Assembly (NCBI RefSeq): GCF_028869115.1
Contig: NZ_CP079800.1
Coordinates: 2,517,501 to 2,581,500 of the forward strand
From: Pseudemcibacter aquimaris
Lineage (GTDB): Bacteria > Pseudomonadota > Alphaproteobacteria > Sphingomonadales > Emcibacteraceae
Length of the DNA: 64,000 nt
Reading direction: 5' to 3'
The notes beneath the pieces were generated by a model. It had not been told where the DNA came from. It saw nothing but the letters and a program-made list of their open reading frames with translations, and did not search any database. A program made the position numbers and the translations under genes. This document shows positions 1 to 8,324 of the stretch, piece by piece (position 1 is the first letter of the stretch; the number at the start of each line of letters is the position of its first letter).

Positions 1-228
1 TTAAATTGTCCTTAAGGTCACTTTGGACCCATAGATTATATGCAAGGACAAAGGGCAATAACCCTACCACAAATGCATAAAGTGATTCAACTTGGCAGAA
101 TCAAGCACGAATCCCGATACGAATCCTTTATTGATTCCAATAAGTTATGTTTATGGTTACATTTGCAACCGAAAATAGAGATATGTACGGATTTGTGAAG
201 TTTTTAACGACTCGCTTTTTTTATTGAT
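1..228. other. Gene-free left edge
   Basis: No convincing reading frame, RNA gene or repeat was found in this AT-rich stretch. It runs into the hairpin cluster that begins at 229. Together with that cluster it makes a gap of about 490 bases between the window edge and the 3' end of the CBS-domain gene. Confidence 0.6.
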
Positions 229-482
229 GGGGGCTCTGCCCCCGGCCTCGCGGCCTCCCCCTCGCGAAAACGTTCGCGCGGGCCAGTCGGCCCGTTCTCA
301 GACCTCAAAGGCTTGAGGTCTTCGGGGAGTATATTCTGTAATATCTGTTCCTGGCTCAAACCTAAACTACTTAGGGGGGGGAGCGCGCGAGCGCGGGGGG
401 AACTCAAGTAGCGAGGGCCACGAGCGGTAGTTCCCCCCATCAAACTAAAGAGTGTTCGCGAGAACGGGGGGCGAGCCCCCCC
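229..482. repeat. Cluster of GC-rich perfect hairpins
   Basis: At least seven short perfect inverted repeats are packed into about 250 bp. Arms are GGGGGC/GCCCCC (229-243), GGCC/GGCC (244-255), CGCGAA/TTCGCG (263-278), GGGCC/GGCCC (280-293), GACCTCAA/TTGAGGTC (301-320), GGGGGGAACT/AGTTCCCCCC (395-404 with 429-438), GTTC/GAAC (454-465) and GGGGGG/CCCCCC (466-481). Most loops are four bases. The base composition is far more GC-rich than the flanks. A 79-codon frame on the minus strand (204-443) reads through the element but resembles no protein I know. The arrangement looks like a dispersed palindromic element or a structured RNA. A simple terminator would need only one hairpin and a T-run. Confidence 0.65.
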
Positions 483-490
483 TATATATA

Positions 491-921
491 TTAAGTCGCG
501 ATATATGCTTTTAGTGCTTCGGCCTCGGCCTCTGTTTCTGAAATGCGTTCTTTAACCACATCACCGATCGAGATCATACCAACGATAGAACCACCATCAC
601 CCACCACCGGAAGATGGCAATGCGACGAGAGGTCATGACCTCCATCACTTCTTTTATGCTGTCATTTTCGGTACAGGTATAAACGCCAGTGGTCATGCAA
701 CTATCCACTTTACGTTCAAGCGCGATGGCACCGGAACGGGCCACGGAAATAACAATATCACGTTCGGAAATCACACCACACATCTTGCCGTCCGTATCGC
801 AGGCAAGCACCGCGCCGATTTTATTTTCCCGTAACACCCGCGCTGTTTCCAGCAGAGTATTTTCCGGCGACACTTTAACAACGTCGTTTCCTTTGCGTGA
901 TAGAATATTTTTTACATACAC
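491..921 (-). pseudogene. CBS-domain pair protein, frameshifted
   Basis: This is a small stand-alone CBS-pair (Bateman) protein of the kind that binds adenine nucleotides and regulates partners. Its target is unknown. The N-terminal part reads VKNILSRKG...DTLLETARVL-like CBS sequence and is open to the motif MTSRRI near 620. The frame then shifts to give nonsense. One frame over, the sequence continues as HLPVVGDGGSIVGMISIGD and ends at a TAA at 491-493. Restoring one missing base near 618 (expected RRIRHLPV) gives 143 residues, the usual family length. I prefer a GTG start at 921, which has GAGAGGGA eight bases upstream. A TTG at 990 and an ATG at 977 are longer alternatives. The lesion is either a real mutation or a sequencing error; codon usage looks intact on both sides. 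Confidence 0.8.
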
Positions 922-1197
922 TGGCAGGTCCCTCTCTTCTATGGTTATGATCCCGATATCGTCCACGAAAAACCCATGTACCGGGCTCAAGATTAATGAA
1001 CTGTTTTAATAAGAGTTACTTAAGCTTATCACAAAAGAAGGGGAAATGGGAGGGGGGAAATTTTCACGGACCGAACTCATTAACAAATAACATATTAGCT
1101 TCACCAAATAGTCATTTGCGTTTGATCACGATTACGCTTAGTATATGCGGCAAATAATAAAATCATAAAAAACAAAATATTAGTTGGCGAGGGTTCA

Positions 1198-1974
1198 ATG
1201 GGTTCAATGTATATTGGAAAGAGGAAAACGTCGTTACTCGCGACAATCATTTTTTATCTGGCGCTGCTAGGTGGTGCGGCCATTTTGGTCATGCTGTTTG
1301 GTGCGTTTATAGGATTATGGGAACCCATTGACGGGTTTATTTATTACCGCAGGTCATTTGAATATATCGGTTATGTTGTTGTTGGCCTTTCGGTAGCGAC
1401 ACTCGGGTATCTTTCGACCAAGAAACATTTAATTGGTAAGAAAAAAGCGGTCGTTGCCTTGCTGATCGGACTTGGCATTTTATACCCGACCATTAAATCC
1501 ACGGTCACGGAAAGCATCAGTTACCCGCCGATCCATGACATTACCACAGACACAGTGAACCCACCGGAATTTGTGGCGCTTACCGACCCAAGACCGGGTT
1601 CAAGAAATACGCTTAGTTATTTTAACAAACCGGAAAGACAGGAATGGTATCCGTCACGTCAGCTTGAATTTGCAGCATACGCGGACATTAAACCGATTAT
1701 GTCGAACCTTTCACCGGATGAAGCATACGCAAAAGCATTATCAGTTGGCCAAGCCATGGGATGGGAAATCATTGGTGCTGATCCAGTCGCCCACCGTTTC
1801 GAAGGCACCGCAGTAACGCCCGTGTTCAGATTTGTTGATGACACGGTTGTTGTGGTCACGGCACGTGATGGTGGCAGTCGCATTGACGTGCGCAGTGTTT
1901 CCCGCATTGGTGTCGGTGACATTGGCGTTAATGCCGCACGCATCAGGGAATTTATTACGCGGTTTAATGGGTAG
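1198..1974 (+). CDS. DUF1499 membrane protein
   Basis: The 258-residue product begins with three hydrophobic segments (about residues 12-40, 52-70 and 84-100). A soluble DUF1499 domain fills the C-terminal half. Recognisable family motifs are PPIHDITTDTVNPP near residue 111, MGWEIIGADP, and the closing GSRIDVRSVSRIGVGDIGVNA. DUF1499 has no established biochemical role. GGCGAGG lies just upstream of the ATG at 1198, while the ATG at 1207 is a possible alternative. The gene stands alone and is followed by two hairpins. The family call is firm; nothing further can be said about function. Confidence 0.85.
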   Translation: MGSMYIGKRKTSLLATIIFYLALLGGAAILVMLFGAFIGLWEPIDGFIYYRRSFEYIGYVVVGLSVATLGYLSTKKHLIGKKKAVVALLIGLGILYPTIKSTVTESISYPPIHDITTDTVNPPEFVALTDPRPGSRNTLSYFNKPERQEWYPSRQLEFAAYADIKPIMSNLSPDEAYAKALSVGQAMGWEIIGADPVAHRFEGTAVTPVFRFVDDTVVVVTARDGGSRIDVRSVSRIGVGDIGVNAARIREFITRFNG

Positions 1975-1982
1975 TTTTAGTC

Positions 1983-2003
1983 ATGCCCGGCTTGATCGGG
2001 CAT
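1983..2003. terminator. Hairpin after DUF1499 gene
   Basis: The arms ATGCCCG and CGGGCAT form a perfect 7-bp stem around a 7-base loop, nine bases after the stop codon. No strong T-run follows. It resembles the hairpin at 18186-18210, which has the same CCCG/CGGG core, so it may be a dispersed palindrome used as a terminator. Confidence 0.5.
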
Positions 2004-2042
2004 CCATCTTGAAACTTTAAAAATCTATCCACTTAGAAATGG

Positions 2043-2062
2043 ATTCCCGTTTTCACGGGAAT
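2043..2062. repeat. ATTCCCGT/ACGGGAAT palindrome
   Basis: A perfect 8-bp inverted repeat with a TTTC loop, 60 bases upstream of murL. Together with 1983-2003 it makes a double hairpin in a 150-bp intergenic gap. It could be a dispersed repeat or part of the terminator of the DUF1499 gene. Confidence 0.55.
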
Positions 2063-2123
2063 GACAAATATTTTCGCTTAAAATTATCTTGTTTTTGCCA
2101 CAAAAACAGGCGACAAGGGTTTT

Positions 2124-3452
2124 ATGGATACATTCATATTTAAATCAGCCACTTATGATGAAACAAGCCAGACCATTGCGCTTGGCTATGCGTATTTGGA
2201 CGGGCCGGAATTTAGTGAGAAAATTCATTTTCCGGGCGCGAAGGCGAGCCTTAATGATGAAGAGCGTCATGCGCTTGATCTTGCGATGCGGCAATTGCAC
2301 CTGGCGGCGGGGATCAGTTATTATAAGGCCTATTGCCCGCGCGACATTCGTGTTGAAAACCACCGCATGACCAAAGAAGAGGCCGATTTCTTTTTTAAAT
2401 TTTATCGTCACGGCCTTGGTGAATTTTCCGTAGAAAATAATATTGATCTTTCCGGTGTGATCCGTTTTCCGGTGACCAGTAATCATCATCTTGGGGCGTC
2501 TGATATTGAACTGCCGTCATCATCGGTGGTGCCCATTGGTGGTGGTAAAGACAGCGTTGTATCGTTAGAGGTGATAAAAGCCGCAGGTAAACCCCACCAC
2601 ATGATCGCGATTAACGCCGGCAGGCCGATCCTTGAGGTGATGGATGCGGCGGGCGGCGATGCCATTCATATTAAACGCACCCTTGATCCGGCGTTATTTG
2701 AACTTAATGAAAAAGGCGCCATGAACGGTCATGTGCCGATTACCGGCATTCTATCATTCGTGATGGCGTGCGGGGCGATCCTTTACGGATATGATAGTGT
2801 GGTGATGTCCAACGAAGGATCGGCAAGCGAAGGCAACATGGAATTCGCGGGGATTGAGGTCAATCACCAATATAGCAAATCATTAGAGTTCGAACTGGAT
2901 TTTGAAGAATATATCCGTCTGACGGCGCTGAAGAATTTTAAATATTTCTCGTTACTGCGCCCGCTCAATGAAACGGGGATTGCAGCACTGTTCAGTGGGC
3001 TTACTCATTATTTTGATACATTCAAAAGCTGTAACCGAAATTTCCATATTGATGAAGGTGAACGCAAATATGGCTGGTGTTGTGATTGCCCGAAATGCCG
3101 GTTTGTGTTTCTGGCGCTTTCGCCGTTTATTAAACGAGACAGGCTGATAGATATATTCGGCAAAAACATGCTGGTTGACATGACACAGGAAGATGGCTTT
3201 CGTGAGCTATGCGGTCTTAAAGGACATAAACCGTTTGAATGTGTCGGTGAGATTGAAGAATGCCAGATTATCATGCGCACGCTTACGACCACCGAATGGG
3301 CGGATGATGGACTTGTTAAGATGCTGGCGGGTGAGCTTGAAAATCCGACCATGAATGTGAGCGCATTAAAAGCATCTGCGCTTACCTTTAAATATGATCA
3401 TAATATTCCCGATGAATTCCTGGAGAGCTTAAATGAATTTATCGGATCTTGA
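2124..3452 (+). CDS. murL: UDP-MurNAc-L-Ala-L-Glu epimerase (MurL)
   Basis: MurL inverts the terminal L-glutamate of UDP-MurNAc-L-Ala-L-Glu in the cytoplasm, using ATP. It thereby supplies D-Glu for peptidoglycan without glutamate racemase, a pathway described in Xanthomonas. The 442-residue length fits the family. The PP-loop-like motif GGGKDS lies at residues 139-144, and four clustered cysteines (C319, C320, C322, C325 in GWCCDCPKC) probably bind metal. The strongest support is context: its 3' end overlaps the start of a MurD2-type ligase by 20 bases, so the two are surely translated together. AAGG lies about eight bases before the ATG. Recognition is from overall sequence character and the pairing with murD2, not from an alignment. 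Confidence 0.85.
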   Translation: MDTFIFKSATYDETSQTIALGYAYLDGPEFSEKIHFPGAKASLNDEERHALDLAMRQLHLAAGISYYKAYCPRDIRVENHRMTKEEADFFFKFYRHGLGEFSVENNIDLSGVIRFPVTSNHHLGASDIELPSSSVVPIGGGKDSVVSLEVIKAAGKPHHMIAINAGRPILEVMDAAGGDAIHIKRTLDPALFELNEKGAMNGHVPITGILSFVMACGAILYGYDSVVMSNEGSASEGNMEFAGIEVNHQYSKSLEFELDFEEYIRLTALKNFKYFSLLRPLNETGIAALFSGLTHYFDTFKSCNRNFHIDEGERKYGWCCDCPKCRFVFLALSPFIKRDRLIDIFGKNMLVDMTQEDGFRELCGLKGHKPFECVGEIEECQIIMRTLTTTEWADDGLVKMLAGELENPTMNVSALKASALTFKYDHNIPDEFLESLNEFIGS

Positions 3453-4701
3453 CGGTAAACGCATCGCCATTTGGGGGATGGGACGAGAGGGGCAAACCAC
3501 TCTTTCCTTTCTAAAAGAAAAATTCCCAAATCAAAAATTCGTCATCATCAACCGTGATGAAGTTGATGCGGATGAGGAATTCATTGCCGAGGGCAATATT
3601 GAAAATCGCTTGAACGATTTTGATGTGGTGATCAAATCACCGGGGATCAGTTATTATCATCCCGCTGTTGAATTGATGAAAGCGGCGGGTATTAAAGTTA
3701 CATCGGCGACCAACATTTGGTTCTCACTACCCAAGGACGGACAAGTCATTGCCATCACCGGCAGCAATGGCAAAAGCACCACATCAGCCCTCACCCATCA
3801 TATTTTAAAAACGCTGGGTAAAAATGCGGAACTGGGTGGGAATATCGGCACACCGTTATTATCATTACCCGCGGACGCGGACTATTATGTGGTCGAATTA
3901 TCCAGCTATCAGACATGTGATTTGACGGGGGTACCGGATATCGCGGTGCTTTTAAACCTGCATCCGGAACATATTCAATGGCACCGAAGTCACGAACAAT
4001 ATTATCATGATAAATGTAATCTGATCCGGCGCGGTGCGACGGTTAATATCGTTAATGCGCTTGAGCCGCGATTAGAGAACACAGAAAATAAAATCTTATT
4101 TAATGATAGAAACCGCATTCATTTTGAAAGCGGCATTATATATGACGGCGATATGCCCGTCGGCGGCACGGATAATTTCCCTCTTCTCGGGGATCATAAT
4201 TTGGAAAACCTGTGTGCATCCTTGACCATTTTACGGGAACTTGGACTTGTAATTACGGATTGCTTGAAAGCAAGTTATAGTTACGCAGGCCTTGCGCACC
4301 GATTGCAAATATTCGGTCCCGTGGGGGATCATATGTTTATCAATGACAGTATTTCCACTGATCCGGAAGCAACCATTGCCGCGCTTCATGCGCTTAAAGA
4401 GAAAGACGTAACCCTGATTGTTGGTGGTGAGGACCGCGAACAGGATTACACGGAGATGGCAAAGATTATTGAAGAAACAAATACCACCGCCATATGCGTA
4501 TATGAAACGGGGCCCAGAATTTTTGATTTGTTAAGTGATGGACATCATCAGGCATCATCCCTTGCTGACGCCGTATTATGCGCAAAAGACATAACAGCAA
4601 AGGGGGGATATATATTATTATCCCCCGCCTCGCCAAGTTATGATGCCTTTAATGATTTTGAAGAACGCGGCAATTTATTTATGGAGCTTGCCGCATCCTA
4701 A
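3433..4701 (+). CDS. murD2: UDP-MurNAc-L-Ala L-glutamate ligase (MurD2)
   Basis: This Mur ligase adds glutamate to UDP-MurNAc-L-alanine. Beside murL it is expected to use L-Glu rather than D-Glu, as described for Xanthomonas MurD2. The 422 residues show an N-terminal Rossmann-like domain (WGMGREG, residues 14-20; SPGIS, 69-73). The ATP-binding P-loop GSNGKST is at 110-116, followed by GNIGTPLL, the catalytic-centre segment VELSSYQ and NLHPEHIQWH. The C-terminal Mur domain contains ND-S-STDPEAT and VGGEDREQDY. It overlaps murL by 20 bases. Canonical murD would sit in a dcw cluster, which is absent here. The L-Glu specificity is inferred from the partner gene only. Confidence 0.85.
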   Translation: MNLSDLDGKRIAIWGMGREGQTTLSFLKEKFPNQKFVIINRDEVDADEEFIAEGNIENRLNDFDVVIKSPGISYYHPAVELMKAAGIKVTSATNIWFSLPKDGQVIAITGSNGKSTTSALTHHILKTLGKNAELGGNIGTPLLSLPADADYYVVELSSYQTCDLTGVPDIAVLLNLHPEHIQWHRSHEQYYHDKCNLIRRGATVNIVNALEPRLENTENKILFNDRNRIHFESGIIYDGDMPVGGTDNFPLLGDHNLENLCASLTILRELGLVITDCLKASYSYAGLAHRLQIFGPVGDHMFINDSISTDPEATIAALHALKEKDVTLIVGGEDREQDYTEMAKIIEETNTTAICVYETGPRIFDLLSDGHHQASSLADAVLCAKDITAKGGYILLSPASPSYDAFNDFEERGNLFMELAAS

Positions 4702-4705
4702 ATCA

Positions 4706-5170
4706 TTAGATGCTATCTTTTTCAGATAGTCTTGCTTTTGCCTCTGCAAGCATCTTTTCTCTTTTCACGCGCTTCATCGCGCGCTTTTGAAGTTTTGATA
4801 CATCATCATCTTTTAAAATGTAATCAAGGCTTAAAACAACGGTTGCTGTATCTTTTTTATAACTTTTCGGCAGATCCGGCAGATCAGCATCGCGAATTGC
4901 ATCATATGATGCTTGATCGAAATAAGTTTGTTCTGCTTTATTCAATTTTTCAACATCAAGCACGTCACCATCGTGGTTAACGGTTAGAACAAATTTATTG
5001 CTATCGATTTCAACAGATTTAATTGCTGTTTCTGGATATTCCATTTTTGCTTCGATGGCCTTGCTTGCTTCGCTGGCCCATTCGCTGATAGAGGATGGTG
5101 CCTCTGCTGCATTCAAAGAAGTTGTAAACATACCTAGTGCGGCTGCGGTAAAGAGAAGAGGTTTGATCAT
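4706..5170 (-). CDS. Periplasmic TonB-C-terminal-like protein
   Basis: A 154-residue protein with an N-terminal signal peptide, probably cleaved after LNA at about residue 21. The body resembles a stand-alone TonB C-terminal domain: WASEASKAIEAKMEYPETAI, then a two-strand motif (FVLTVNHDGDVLDVEKL), then an ATVVLSLDYIL strand. It lacks the membrane anchor and proline-rich spacer of real TonB, so it is unlikely to energise receptors on its own. The C-terminus is a lysine- and arginine-rich helix. It is convergent with murD2, with only four bases between the stop codons. Function unknown. Confidence 0.6.
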   Translation of the reverse strand: MIKPLLFTAAALGMFTTSLNAAEAPSSISEWASEASKAIEAKMEYPETAIKSVEIDSNKFVLTVNHDGDVLDVEKLNKAEQTYFDQASYDAIRDADLPDLPKSYKKDTATVVLSLDYILKDDDVSKLQKRAMKRVKREKMLAEAKARLSEKDSI

Positions 5171-5343
5171 TTCATGTTCCTAAGTTCTTATTCAATTTTA
5201 TCTTTGGCAATTGCCATTTTCCCTTCCCCGCCCTTACGTCACTCGTAAACGCAAATTCATTTAGCGTGAATATGTGATAAAAATAAAGCCAATAGCGATG
5301 AGCGGTATTTCTCATGCGACAAAGTGTAAAATCGCATCAAAAA

Positions 5344-6492
5344 TTATACGCGAGGCGTTACCACAAGCGGAATAAAGCGAAGCAAGAATAATAAATATGC
5401 CAGAACCCAGCAAACCCCGGACACACTTAATAATTCAATGTAAAACCCATCAAACATTAAGGGTGCAATAATCCGCGAAAGTGCCGCAATGTTAATCAGA
5501 ACAAAATAAAAACTGAAAATAAATTCATTATTCATTGGCCTGCCGGAATGGCCAATCATAGCACGGGTCATCACCCCTAATGTTAATGATCCAGCCGCAC
5601 CGATGCTAAAGGCATGATAGGATAGTGTCATGAACATATCATCTATGAATTTCGCGTAAGACATAAGGAAAAAACCAACGGCAATCCATAACACGCCAAT
5701 ATGCAAAATAATCATCAGCGGGTCTTTTATGGCAACCCAACCTTTCCAGCCAACAATCCTGATTAATATAGCAATACCGGCAATCAACGAAGAAACACCA
5801 ATCATCTTATCCGGTGCATCAAAAATAACACCGAGCATCGTAACAACAATTGAAATCATGCTGATGGGTAACAGTGCTTTATGGCTCCACTGCCCAACAT
5901 CGCCATATTTATTTTTAAGAAAGCTTGGCGCCACACGGCCACCAATAACATTCATCAACATCACCACAAAAAGAAGCGCTGCGACAAAGAAATTATTTTC
6001 ATCAAAATCTATAATTTCAAGTGCAGCCAAATGACTGCATAAATTAAATATTGCAAAGATAGACAGCATCACGGGCAAAAAATAATTACGTTTATTGCCG
6101 GTTTGAAAAATTGCTGGCGCAATTCCCATAATCGCAAGCGGTAATAACGCAACATCAAGCACCACTGGAACAAACACCGGAAGTTCGCCGCCATAAAACA
6201 CACTTACCCGCCCAAGAACCCAAAGTAGCGCGAGTAAAGCAAGCGGCAACCCTGCTGGCGAAGGTTTTCCTGTCCAGTTGGGCACTGCCGTAAAAAGGAA
6301 GCCAATGATGATCGGGGCAAACACACCAAAAATCATTTCATGTTGATGCCATGAGGGCGCAGAAAAATGACTAGGCAGATATCCTGCATTTCCACTGATT
6401 AATAACACCCAATAAGGCAGCAAAAATATCGCACCCAATGCACCAAGCGGAAAAAACACCCTGAAACCAGCAGAAAATAATATGGAAAACAT
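5344..6492 (-). CDS. nnrS: NnrS family membrane protein
   Basis: NnrS is a polytopic inner-membrane haem/copper protein associated with nitric-oxide stress and denitrification. The 382-residue product shows about 12 hydrophobic segments and the diagnostic motif WHQHEMIFGVF near residue 48, followed by FLFTAVPNWTG. Further histidines occur in SYHAFSIGA and MTRAMIGHSGRP. No other nitrogen-oxide gene lies in the window, so here it is probably a stand-alone NO-protection gene. An FNR/NNR-type palindrome lies about 57 bases upstream of the ATG, consistent with control by low oxygen or NO. Confidence 0.85.
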   Translation of the reverse strand: MFSILFSAGFRVFFPLGALGAIFLLPYWVLLISGNAGYLPSHFSAPSWHQHEMIFGVFAPIIIGFLFTAVPNWTGKPSPAGLPLALLALLWVLGRVSVFYGGELPVFVPVVLDVALLPLAIMGIAPAIFQTGNKRNYFLPVMLSIFAIFNLCSHLAALEIIDFDENNFFVAALLFVVMLMNVIGGRVAPSFLKNKYGDVGQWSHKALLPISMISIVVTMLGVIFDAPDKMIGVSSLIAGIAILIRIVGWKGWVAIKDPLMIILHIGVLWIAVGFFLMSYAKFIDDMFMTLSYHAFSIGAAGSLTLGVMTRAMIGHSGRPMNNEFIFSFYFVLINIAALSRIIAPLMFDGFYIELLSVSGVCWVLAYLLFLLRFIPLVVTPRV

Positions 6493-6548
6493 ACCCGTTC
6501 CTTTTTATTAGCAATGAATTCACGGTATCAGGAAAAACAATCTAAATC

Positions 6549-6562
6549 TTGATCAATGTCAA
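6549..6562 (-). promoter_or_regulatory. FNR/NNR-type box upstream of nnrS
   Basis: TTGATCAATGTCAA matches the CRP/FNR-family consensus TTGAT-N4-ATCAA with one mismatch. It is centred about 63 bases upstream of the nnrS start and lies in the short gap after the ATP-grasp gene. NnrS genes are commonly under NnrR or FNR control, so the position makes sense. The regulator is not in the window. Confidence 0.6.
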
Positions 6563-6572
6563 AAACCTAACG

Positions 6573-8309
6573 TTATTGTTTACTGATTTGACCAACGAAC
6601 GGTTCTATCCATTTTGCCGTATCTTCCGACACCGTATCATCCAAAATACATTCATCAAAATAATCAAGAGGTAAACCGAAATGGTCAATTTCCTGTTCTG
6701 TCATTTTCACAGTTATACCTTCACAGGTTTTATTCAACATCAACGCCAAACATCGTTCATAAATCGTCGCATTATTTAACGCCAACTCCCCGCCTTTAAA
6801 AATAGTGGAATTCGCACTGACAAAGCCAGTTTTATGTTGAATTTCACCAACGACATATTGATCCTGATTGCTGATGATCAATTTCGATTTAATCCTGCAA
6901 TCCAATTCTTCGCCAAAATGATTTATGAATATATTTTCAATCATAAAGTTTTCAACACTCGGGAAAGCGTTAACCTCGATAATCGCACCATTTTCCCGCC
7001 AGGATTTTGAAATATCCGTCGTCACATAATCAATACCCACATTGTCCAATCTGAATAATTTCGGAAGATCCAGCATCAATTCCCTAACATCCGGATGAGC
7101 ATCATCATCATCAAGCAGTCTGTAAGTCCCGCCGGACGCCGTATTCGATGTTCTTCTTAAAAAAACCTTTTGGCCATCTTTAAGGACTGTATTTTCGTCC
7201 ATATTATTGTTAGCCAGTTCGCTTATAACGCTGTCATCAATAACCAAATCAATATAGCTAAGCCCTTTTGCCCGTTCTTTTTTCCTAAATTTATTTTCGG
7301 TTTGCATCAATCCAGAAATGGTATCTTTTCCATTTCCGATCACAAAGGCCGGGATCATTTCATAAACCGTATTTAAATTTCCCTGCGATAAAGTGATGCG
7401 GTATACATCCCCTTCAATAAATTTTTCGACCAAAGTCGTTCTTGCATCATACTTATTGGCATTTAGGAATGCTTTTTTTGCCTGTTCCAAATTGCAAATA
7501 TTGACGGATACTCCGCGACCCTGCCCTTCGGATAGCGGTTTTATAACCACGGGGAACCCAATATTTTTTACTGCTTCCAAGCATTGTTCCATGGTTTTAA
7601 CCACAATTTGATCAGCAACAGGAATGCCAAGTTTTTTTAAATATTCATGGGTATATTTCTTATTTTTCTGCAGGTAATAACCATACAAACTATCAAATTC
7701 ATTTGATGCAAAATTGTAAACAATACCCTTAGTTCCCTGACCTAAGATAAAATGAAATTTTGTATATCCCGCATGATAAGTTGGAATTTTATGTTTCTTT
7801 GAAAACTCCAGAAAATCAGAAATAATATTTGGCTTCATTGATGCAACCAACGCATTTAACTTATTTTCAAAAATATTCTTATGCGCAAATAATGAACGAT
7901 TATTGGTGGCCGTTAAAAAAGATGTAATCTGAAATGATAAATCAATAGAATTTAGTGTTTCATCAGCATAATAAAATGCCGTAACAATTCTATGCCTACC
8001 ATCAGTCAGCTTAGACACATCTATATATGTTTTATTCTTTATGTTTAGATTTATAAAACAATCTAAAAAAAACTGAAATGCATCAATTGCGGCAGAACCA
8101 GGAACCTTTTCCCAACCATCATGGTTTTCTATTCCTTTAAAAAAAGTTTCAGGAATTATTTTTTTCAAATCCGCGAGTTTTTTTGATGATACGGTCCCGT
8201 CGCCACCAATCAAACGATCTTCAAAGTCAACAACGATTGCTTTAAATGGCACAACAATATTTGGGCCATGAAAAATACGCGTTTCGATAGGCGCGTTTGA
8301 ATTATTCAT
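6573..8309 (-). CDS. CphA-like ATP-grasp ligase without Mur domain
   Basis: A 578-residue ATP-grasp enzyme whose first about 470 residues follow the plan of cyanophycin synthetase. The N-terminal domain begins with the family-like ETRIFHGPNIV. The ATP-grasp core (roughly 210-470) contains GFPVVIKPLSEGQGRGVSVNI, VEKFIEGDVYRI, PAFVIGNGKDTISGLM, the R-R-T-S-N-TASGGT loop and IIEVNAFPS. The C-terminal Mur-ligase half of CphA is missing and replaced by about 100 residues I do not recognise, so true cyanophycin synthesis is unlikely. It probably forms an amide or peptide bond between small amino-acid substrates. It starts just after the SDR gene (16 bases away, same strand). The low-GC N-terminal third is notable. 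The substrate cannot be told from sequence. Confidence 0.7.
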   Translation of the reverse strand: MNNSNAPIETRIFHGPNIVVPFKAIVVDFEDRLIGGDGTVSSKKLADLKKIIPETFFKGIENHDGWEKVPGSAAIDAFQFFLDCFINLNIKNKTYIDVSKLTDGRHRIVTAFYYADETLNSIDLSFQITSFLTATNNRSLFAHKNIFENKLNALVASMKPNIISDFLEFSKKHKIPTYHAGYTKFHFILGQGTKGIVYNFASNEFDSLYGYYLQKNKKYTHEYLKKLGIPVADQIVVKTMEQCLEAVKNIGFPVVIKPLSEGQGRGVSVNICNLEQAKKAFLNANKYDARTTLVEKFIEGDVYRITLSQGNLNTVYEMIPAFVIGNGKDTISGLMQTENKFRKKERAKGLSYIDLVIDDSVISELANNNMDENTVLKDGQKVFLRRTSNTASGGTYRLLDDDDAHPDVRELMLDLPKLFRLDNVGIDYVTTDISKSWRENGAIIEVNAFPSVENFMIENIFINHFGEELDCRIKSKLIISNQDQYVVGEIQHKTGFVSANSTIFKGGELALNNATIYERCLALMLNKTCEGITVKMTEQEIDHFGLPLDYFDECILDDTVSEDTAKWIEPFVGQISKQ

Positions 8310-8324
8310 TAAATTATATCTCTA

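Noticed and set aside
204-443. 79-codon minus-strand frame in the hairpin cluster
   Set aside because: Its composition follows the GC-rich palindromes. The peptide is Pro/Arg/Gly-rich with no recognisable family, and there is no ribosome site. Better explained by the repeat.
3433-4701. Canonical murD in a dcw cluster
   Set aside because: No other cell-wall or division genes flank it; the murL overlap indicates the MurD2 type.
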